Shown here: positions 57,460 to 64,000 of the stretch, one piece after another
Layout of the letters: the number at the start of each line of letters is the position of its first letter
Position numbering within the stretch: the stretch's first letter is position 1
DNA from: Spisula solida
Lineage: Eukaryota; Mollusca; Bivalvia; Venerida; Mactridae
Length of the DNA stretch: 64,000 bases
NCBI GenBank assembly: GCA_947247005.1
Contig: OX365944.1
Coordinates: forward strand, 2,058,501-2,122,500
Reading direction: 5' to 3'
Position numbers and translations under genes: made by a program
The notes under the pieces: model-generated
Databases searched by the model: none
What the model saw: the letters and a program-made list of their open reading frames with translations, nothing else
What the model was told of the DNA's origin: nothing

Positions 57460-58640
57460 TATGCCAGCATGTTAATACGACAGACGTCCATTCCCGTATC
57501 AAGTTTAATACGGTAAACCTAACTTAATTTTGAATCCAATTAGACTACAAAGACTACAATGGAGATATTATATGTGTTAATTGTCTTTGTCGTTACGGAA
57601 ACTAATGATATTAAAGGCGTAATGTTACTTTGCCTGGCGAGACAATGGGTAAACACCTTCGTTAATTGTCACGTAGTTTTACATAATACATTTACTCAAT
57701 CGAATTATAACATGTACTAGTATAGAACAAACTCGCTCAGACTAGAAGGTACTAGGCAGACAAATCTAAATCTATTTAAAAGGCACTTTTAGAAATGTTT
57801 TTAGTAAGTTGCGTGTGGGCAGTTCCTAATGACGGGAAAACTCGTATAATACTGGGAAAATAGTAGGAAAGAATGCGTAAAATCAAAAGCGAGAATTGTC
57901 TGCCTAGTACCTTCTAGTCTGAGTGAGTTACAATAATAACATTGACACGGGCATGAACTTCAGTCTAAGTATTAATAGACAATGCCGTGCAAAACCATAA
58001 CTTGCTCAACAGGTCATAGCAAAAACATTAAGGTGGAAGGGCTACTCGCCAAACAAATGAAAAACTAACAATTTTGGGTAGATGGTTTCTTGTGTCATTT
58101 TAGAAACTTACATTCTATAGTAATATCATATTAGAAGAATGTAAGGAATATACGACGTACGTCTTCACTTTACTCAATATAACAACTTACATTATTATAT
58201 TGCAGGATTTTCTCATGACGTTTTGTAGGGCGTACAAGAAGTGCTAATCATATCTAACCAGCCTCAAAGACTAATTGTAAGTTTAATTCCTTTATCTTAC
58301 TGTACAGTTTGAACTTCAATATCGTAAAACTTGTTTGTATTAGATTTAACTTTTATTTCTTGGAAGAGTTACTAGTAATTTTAAGTTTCCGTCTGGAGAA
58401 TTGCTTCCTGAGGTTTGTCATGACAGTTGAAATGTATTTTGTAATCTCCAAATTAGTATGAATTCTCCAGAGTAGAGTAGTTTTGTTTACTAAGATTTTA
58501 ATCTATTGAAAATCGGTTTAAATGTTTAAAGTATAACTTTAGAAAGTTACACTATGTATTTACTATGTTGACACAAATATTGTGTAACAAACTGAGCAAT
58601 TTAGTCGATTGGCAATCTGTCTTAAATGTTTCAAATTTAA
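57460..58640 (+). repeat. 0.9-1.1 kb module, occurrence f, with a 33-bp inverted repeat
   Basis: Contains the module motifs (AACCTAACTTAATTTTGAAT, GAAGGTACTAGGCAGACAA, TTTTAAGTTTCCGTCTGGAG, AATTTAGTCGATTGGCAATC). The arm at 57731-57763 (ACTCGCTCAGACTAGAAGGT...) recurs inverted at 57897-57929, giving a 33-bp stem around a ~133-bp loop. The inverted arm and ~400 bp after it are missing from copy 1, where ACTCGAATAATTTTAAGCTT continues directly. Confidence 0.7.
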
Positions 58641-60290
58641 TTCATTTTAATCCTGAAGATCATGATGTATAAAAGGACAGTAGTACAAATGCTAGCAGAA
58701 GTTTGTAGATTGTTAATTAGCAAAATTCAAATAATCGATCCAATTTTGAAAAATAGCTGTCGCTCGACTTTGCCTGTTTATAACTTCTGATCTAAGGGTT
58801 ATGCATAATTTTTTCAATCATTTTAGCATGTCTAACGACTTAGGCTGACTTTCCATCTTTTTACCGATGTACTACTCGAAGAAACTAACTTTTGATGGCT
58901 AGTAAATGGAGAGGGTATAGCGTTTTCGCATGTCGCTTGGTTGACATGTTGACTTGCATTGACGAAAAGTGTACATTATGTATATTCAATATGTAAAAAT
59001 GCCGTGTTCTCATATACTCCGTATGGCATGGTATCAAAAACTGATAGGCTTTGATGAATAACTTGCATTTTCGAATTTTCCGTTCACATTATGCCCTGTC
59101 GCTTGAGTTTGTGTTTCCTACCGTAACTATTTTGATAAGGTCTTCATTTTACAAATGAGAAGCCTAAATTGTGATTTATATGTATGAAATTGTAGTAATG
59201 ACACCCAATCAGCAAATAGTGGATAAACATTTCACTCACATACACTTATATTACATATATCAGATTTGTAAATCATGGTTTCGTTTGTCCAATTATTTTC
59301 CATTTCCTCCGTAACCAACTTTTCATACATAATCAAGCGATGTATATAAAAATTAACATTAACATTGCACATAACCCTGCATGTTTTATGTCATTACTAA
59401 TATTTCCGACATGACCACCTGACAATCAAGCATTGTTAGTGTAAGTCAACTGTCCATTTCGCTTGAACAGTTGTTAATTGATTGTGTTCGATAATAGCTC
59501 ATTATATCAACACGTTCTCTGAATTAAACACCATTGCTTCAACGTTCTTTGCAGTCGTTACTTTGGGCAGTACGATGTTAAACAGTATTTCATTATAAAT
59601 AATGTATACGAGCTACATAAAAAGATAAGCAATAGTGCGCATATACTTTCTTATGTGTAGATTGGGCAACGTCACTAGAGCACAAACAATGATGAAAATG
59701 TAAAAATAGACAGTCTTAAAGAGACAAAATAAAAGAATTAAAACTTAGATAATTTAGGTTTCCTTCGTAACCATGTGGAGGGAAATGTATATCTTAAATA
59801 GTGTAATCAGATATGGAATTCAATAAATATTAATGATACTATTAGTTGAACAGAATACTTCTCTTCATCATTTTTATTGTTTTACTTCTTCAAGATGGAT
59901 AATGTGTTTGAAATTAAAAACGTAGTCTATTTGTTTGAAAACGTATCAAATCACAATTTTCAAAAAGGTTTTTATCATGTCATTTTTCAAATCGATTATG
60001 TGTCTAAAGACATAATTTTTGCACAGCCTTAATGTTATGCGTATACAGAAGTAAGTACAAAATGTTGTTTGTATATTATTTCTAGGATATAACAATATGC
60101 CCAAACCCATGTAGTTTTCTTCCGTAACCACGATTCGACTGCTTAAAATCATGGGGATATTGTCGTTCAACCATAAAAATGTTGTGAACCATATTATGTA
60201 TTATTACTGTCGACATGCTAAAGCTTCCAGATCTTATATTGTTGTGGATAGGTCTTGATGTCATTTTTTTCAACTTTTCATTTTCAAAAC
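58641..60290. other. ~1.65 kb unmatched in copy 1; no gene recognised
   Basis: Copy 1 passes from the equivalent of 58640 to ~60300 in about 120 bp. The stretch has no frame of note except a 74-aa minus-strand frame without recognisable features. No terminal repeats were found. It may be an insertion in copy 2 or a deletion in copy 1. Confidence 0.45.
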
Positions 60291-60825
60291 TGGGTCGATT
60301 ATTTGAATCTGTAATATGTTTTTGCTTTTCGTGCTCGGCTCTTTCTGTTGAATGCTTCTTCTCCTGTTTAATTTGTTATTATCGTTTTGATTTACATCAA
60401 TCGTATCGCCATAAGGATGATTTATGTCTGAAAATGTAATCATACAATTTGGCGCATACCCGTCTAGCATTCTTGCAGATAGTATTATTTTTACCTAGTA
60501 GATTAAGGGTCGATTACTTGGTTGGCAGGTTATTGTAGTCCAAGACATTGGCTGCGCAAATGTGCTCTATGCGTGGTGAGGTTGTGATATTTCCTTGTGA
60601 AATAGCAGTTAAAAGATGAAACTAGTTAGGTCACCTGGATACTGTTTTATCAGAACACTTACGTAAATCGAACTTACGCTCAAATTAAAACTACCTTCAA
60701 CACATAGGGACAGGTATGATCGCAGGAGTTCATTCACTGAACATATATTAATGATGCAGGTCCCTTTACGACAATACGTACTTGTTAACGTATTTCATTT
60801 GGGTTATTCTTACATTACACACCAG

Positions 60826-61242
60826 GGCCCGGAATTACAACCAATACTTACACTCGGCACTCAACATTCAAATATTGAAATTCACTGTTTTGAGGATCAT
60901 AGCAACACTTTGTGAGATCAAGCAGTTGTAATAATGTTAAAATGAAACTAAATATTATTTTAGCTTACTTTCGAGTGTAATTTAGTGTATTTGTAAGCTA
61001 TAGTTGTAATTTATCCATTTGAGTGCCGAGTGTGGCATTCAGATTCAATGATTAAATCTTTACCTCATACATTCTACTTAATTGCAAAGAAAATGTTTTT
61101 TAACACTTAAATAACAATTTTGCGCGTCTTCCTCATTTAGAATTGCTATCTTGGACAAACAATAACTCATGATTTTACATTTTCAATATTTGAGTGGTGA
61201 GAGGTGAGTGCTGAATGTAAGTATTTGTTGTAATTCCGGGCC
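60826..61242. mobile_element. 417-bp non-autonomous element with ~55-bp terminal inverted repeats
   Basis: The left end GGCCCGGAATTACAACCAAT, then ACTTACACTCGGCACTCAAC, ATTCAAATATTGAAA, is mirrored by the right end (TTTCAATATTTGAGTGG, GTGAGTGCTGAATGTAAGTA, TTTGTTGTAATTCCGGGCC). An internal TTTGAGTGCCGAGTGTGGCA near 61018 is a third, inverted partial copy of the end. No open frame. A solo left end survives at 31188-31235 in copy 1. The superfamily is not determined. Confidence 0.75.
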
Positions 61243-61948
61243 AATATAATTATGTAATATCACTAGTGTTATATTGCAGTCTTTGCATTAAAAACAAAAT
61301 GTTATGAAGTACTACATGTAGCACGAACGTTAAATAGCAGGTCTGGTGTATCTTACATCTTACACAATGTCTACACCGAGACGTGAGCATCAACAGCAAA
61401 TGGAAGAAATAAACATCAAATTTACATTTTCCTCTATACGACTAGCACTTATCTTGAATAAAAGAAAACTACATGATATTAGAAAGTCAATATGATCTTC
61501 CAGTATGTGCTGAAAACAATTATACCATCTTTGACGTGTCGTCGATACTGTTTTCTACCTATTTCTAAGCATTTTCTGGCTTTTAAATGCCTGTCTAGTT
61601 GTTGTCTACCTCGTTCAGTATTGACAGTTGGCAGACAATATATTTCAACTGAAATACCACTGTGGCACTAGCATGAAACAAACATAGAAAGAAGGATTGT
61701 AAAGCAGCTAAAACAAACTGTCATTCCGTCCTTCCGCCATTGATTTGACTCTCTTCTAAGGAATACTTTGTTCAAATGTCTGTCTTTCGCATATTGAATA
61801 AATGATAAAAATATGGCGTATCCTAATTAATATTCTATCCTGTTGTTAAATTCTTTATTTGTGCTTGCGGAAAACAACACATTAAATTTGAGGAAATTAA
61901 CAGTTCGAAGGCAGATATTGGAAACAGAGATCCCTAAGGAACTGTTTA

Positions 61949-62040
61949 GGACCACCTCAGTTCAATGTTTAGGACCACCTTAGTTCAATGTTTAGGACCA
62001 CGTTAGTTCAATGTTTAGGACCACCTTATTTCATATGTTG
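61949..62040 (+). repeat. 23-bp tandem repeat, 4 units, copy 2 only
   Basis: Units GGACCACCTTAGTTCAATGT plus TTA start at 61949, 61972, 61995 and 62018. The paralogous place in copy 1 (~32534) has a single GGACCACTTTAGTTCATATG, so the expansion followed the segmental duplication. Confidence 0.9.
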
Positions 62041-62045
62041 TTTTA

Positions 62046-62320
62046 TCACATGTTTGACGTCGCGGTAGCGTTATAAAGCCATTATTTATTTTTGATAATA
62101 CACTAGTCAAATGTGCGCGTTTGTTATAGTGAAAATAAGTAGCTAGTTTTATGTTTTGGTCGGAAAAAGGCTTACATGTGATAAAAAGAACATTGCATTT
62201 GTGACTTTCCACATTGAATTGATAAAACTCGTTGAATAAATTCGAGAGCCTCGCATTTTATTATTTTATTCAACTCGTTTAATAAATTCAATTTGAGTGG
62301 ACACTCATGTAATATCCTCT
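62046..62320. mobile_element. ~275-bp insertion in copy 2 with internal inverted repeats
   Basis: Copy 1 reads CATATGTTGTTATAAACGAC. Copy 2 interrupts this between CATATGTTGTT and TATAAACGATATG. Inside are TTTTATCACATGT (62041-62053) versus ACATGTGATAAAA (62173-62185) as an inverted pair, and a second imperfect palindrome around 62220-62290 (TTGAATAAA...TTTATTCAAC). A small hairpin element is the most likely origin. Confidence 0.5.
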
Positions 62321-63246
62321 ATATAAACGATATGTTATATTTCATAAAAAAGTGTTCTGTCCAATCCCCAGAGTTTGATGAAATAAAAATATTTACTGAA
62401 AGAATACAATAACGCAGCGTCAAAAGTGAAGATAATCTTAGAAGATAACAAGTGTTATGTTCAATATTGTAAGTAAGAATGACATTTGATTAATCCACGC
62501 AGAACACATTGCAGACACCATTATTTGTGTCCGGCTGGTTAGAAGTGAAATAATGGCATAATTACTGGTCCATGTAATCTGAAAATAAAAATGGACTCTC
62601 TATTACTTCGCTATCTCCACTGTCTTAATTCTACTAGGTATCGAGTTCATGTTATCCTTCCATGTTGTCTAGGTTAGCAGGGAGTGGCTGGCGTCGTTAA
62701 ATTAGTCTACCGAATTAGTCTCACAAATGATCAATAAGGTAACATGGGATAGGTCTGGATGTAAGGCAGCTAATCAAGTCGATGAATGTTGGTGTGCCTT
62801 CACAGTATAATTACTTAAATGTTTTCGGAAATGCTTCATCATGACTTTAACAGTCTTTTTGGTTTTGTTCAGTACTTTTGTTGGACCTGTACTGCTTCGT
62901 AAGATGTTGAGTTACATTATCCCTGTCGACAGAATATAACACGTAGAATTGGTAAACGACATAAAAATATACTTCATGTACCTTCTTGTATTAACTGAGT
63001 TACAAAGAACTCATTTGAATCTACATTTTGTAATTTATTTTCCAGACTTCGGAGTCGATGTTTAATTGACATGGCTGTGTGTGTAGTCACGTAAATCATT
63101 TAATGTCTAATCATCTTTACTGTTGTTATGTTAAGTTTATGTTTACCGTGTGCCCTTGTCAATGTCAGAGTGTAAATTAGATTCAGGTCACAGACAGTAC
63201 TCGCAAATAAATAATTATGTACGATATTATATACCGACTGAATACT

Positions 63247-63325
63247 TGCAGACCACCGCCCGGTTAGCGCACGCAAGTCGCTCGAGTTATCAGATTCGAA
63301 TACTGGATCAGGCCACGAAAATATA
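63247..63325 (+). other. tRNA-like SINE head
   Basis: CACCGCCCGGTTAGCGCACG (A-box-like GGTTAGCGC) is followed by TATCAGATTCGAATACTGG (B-box-like ATTCGAATACT). The stems are poorly conserved. It lies just past the end of duplication copy 2. A foldback-family minus end (GACAGTACTCAACTTAAACA) follows at 63345-63395. Confidence 0.55.
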
Positions 63326-63399
63326 ATAAAAATCGCACAGAAAAGACAGTACTCAACTTAAACAGCCAGGCGCAGAAAACATGAAAACATCACATACCA

Positions 63400-64000
63400 C
63401 AATTATACGGCACAATGTCCAAAACACAATTGAACGAAGAAAAGTACTTAACCAAAGAAAGTTTATGTTTCAGTTGTCAAAAAGCTGGATTATGTTATGT
63501 TTTTCCATGACAATGACCAAGGTCATGTAACACACTTTCGATGCAGTTGCCAGTTGCAAATTGCTACAAAACCCCAACTCGAAATACAATACATACCGAC
63601 AAGCATATAATATTTCATCTTGGTAAACATGGTGTACTGTCCGACTTTCCATTATCTTTTTACTGATTTACAAGAATATTTGAATGTATCAGATATAATA
63701 AGATGACGCTTAACAATAACGTATTTTAAATTATATAAATGTATTAATATGATTAACTTACAAATAAGCGTAGTGAATTAGATTAGCACTTATTTTCATT
63801 GTCGACACATGTGTGTATACACCGAAGGTAAGTCACTGAATAATGAAAGCCTATGTCCCACTGCGCATTTTTATGCCTCGGCGATGTTATGAAATTAATG
63901 AGCTATCAAAACATCGGTTACAGGTTCTTCATAGGGAAAGCTTCGGGGAAGTCATGAGATAGTTTGTGATATCGGAATGAAGTGTGATGAATCGGGTGGT
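63400..64000. other. Non-coding end of window, nothing recognised
   Basis: Only AT-rich sequence and a 60-aa minus-strand frame without recognisable features. Confidence 0.5.

Larger units (their letters stand above)
33350..63200 (+). repeat. Tandem segmental duplication, copy 2 (~29.9 kb)
   Basis: Collinear with copy 1 (8.94-33.34 kb) but longer. It has a 7.05-kb gain at the LINE locus, a 1.2-kb element at 37.6-38.8 kb, a ~0.93-kb satellite expansion, ~1.65 kb of unmatched DNA at 58.64-60.29 kb and a 0.27-kb insertion at 62.05 kb. It lacks most of the equivalent of 16.4-22.0 kb and ~1.1 kb around 9.3-10.4 kb. The order of markers is otherwise kept, except for the inverted block at 40.4-41.0 kb. 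Confidence 0.85.

Noticed and set aside
8936..63200. The two 24-30 kb copies as an uncollapsed haplotype pair
   Set aside because: Divergence is too high and too uneven, with many independent insertions and rearrangements. A haplotype misjoin remains conceivable only for the most similar part (22-25 versus 41-45 kb).

Overview
This window looks like AT-rich, gene-poor animal DNA, most likely from a marine invertebrate and probably a bivalve mollusc. That is an inference from repeat style: full-length and truncated non-LTR retrotransposons, tRNA-derived SINE-like heads, long-inverted-repeat elements, and a tetranucleotide plus ~150-bp tandem-repeat element resembling bivalve 'pearl'-type elements. 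I found no host protein-coding gene, rRNA or CRISPR array. Apart from one retrotransposon, every open frame is short, has no recognisable domain and is usually not preserved between paralogous copies.

Layout. Positions 1-8.9 kb are single-copy-like DNA with scattered small elements: a 152-bp GC-rich palindrome, a TA-flanked MITE, several short tandem repeats, inverted-repeat element arms, and an old diverged copy of a segment seen again at 10.6 and 33.8 kb. From about 8.94 kb to the end the window is a tandem segmental duplication. Copy 1 (~8.94-33.34 kb) and copy 2 (~33.35-63.2 kb) are collinear for most of their length, with local divergence by eye from a few percent to 15 percent or more. 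Inside each copy, smaller 5-8 kb units repeat, marked by a ~0.9-1.1 kb module present six times. After duplication the copies gained different insertions. Copy 1 holds a 5'-truncated LINE (25.21-25.93 kb), a SINE (19.6-20.03 kb) and other retroelement tails. Copy 2 holds the full-length LINE, a 1.13-kb tandem-repeat element (37.6-38.8 kb), an inverted segment (40.4-41.0 kb) and a 93-bp satellite expanded from 3 to 13 units (42.9-44.1 kb).

The main feature is an apparently intact LINE (47518-53307) with ORF1 (553 aa; coiled coil and a C-terminal gag-like domain) and ORF2 (1185 aa; EEP endonuclease, reverse transcriptase, CCHC motif). It lies exactly between two nearly identical ~1262-bp direct repeats (46255-47517 and 53308-54569). 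The paralogous unoccupied locus in copy 1 (~26.22-27.30 kb) has only one copy of that sequence and matches both outer flanks. The simplest reading is a LINE insertion with a target-site duplication of about 1.26 kb, far longer than is usual for this class. This is the most unusual signal in the window.

A second theme is a dense family of inverted-repeat, foldback-like elements with about forty recognisable ends. Their termini share a core resembling TGTGCTCGGCTGGTTCAGTT...CTGACTTAATATTATC, and their inner arms are built of ~30-35 bp subrepeats (CTGAAACTAGGTCATTCAGC and variants). All coordinates of repeat edges are from reading by eye and should be taken as +/-10-30 bp unless a junction is described.
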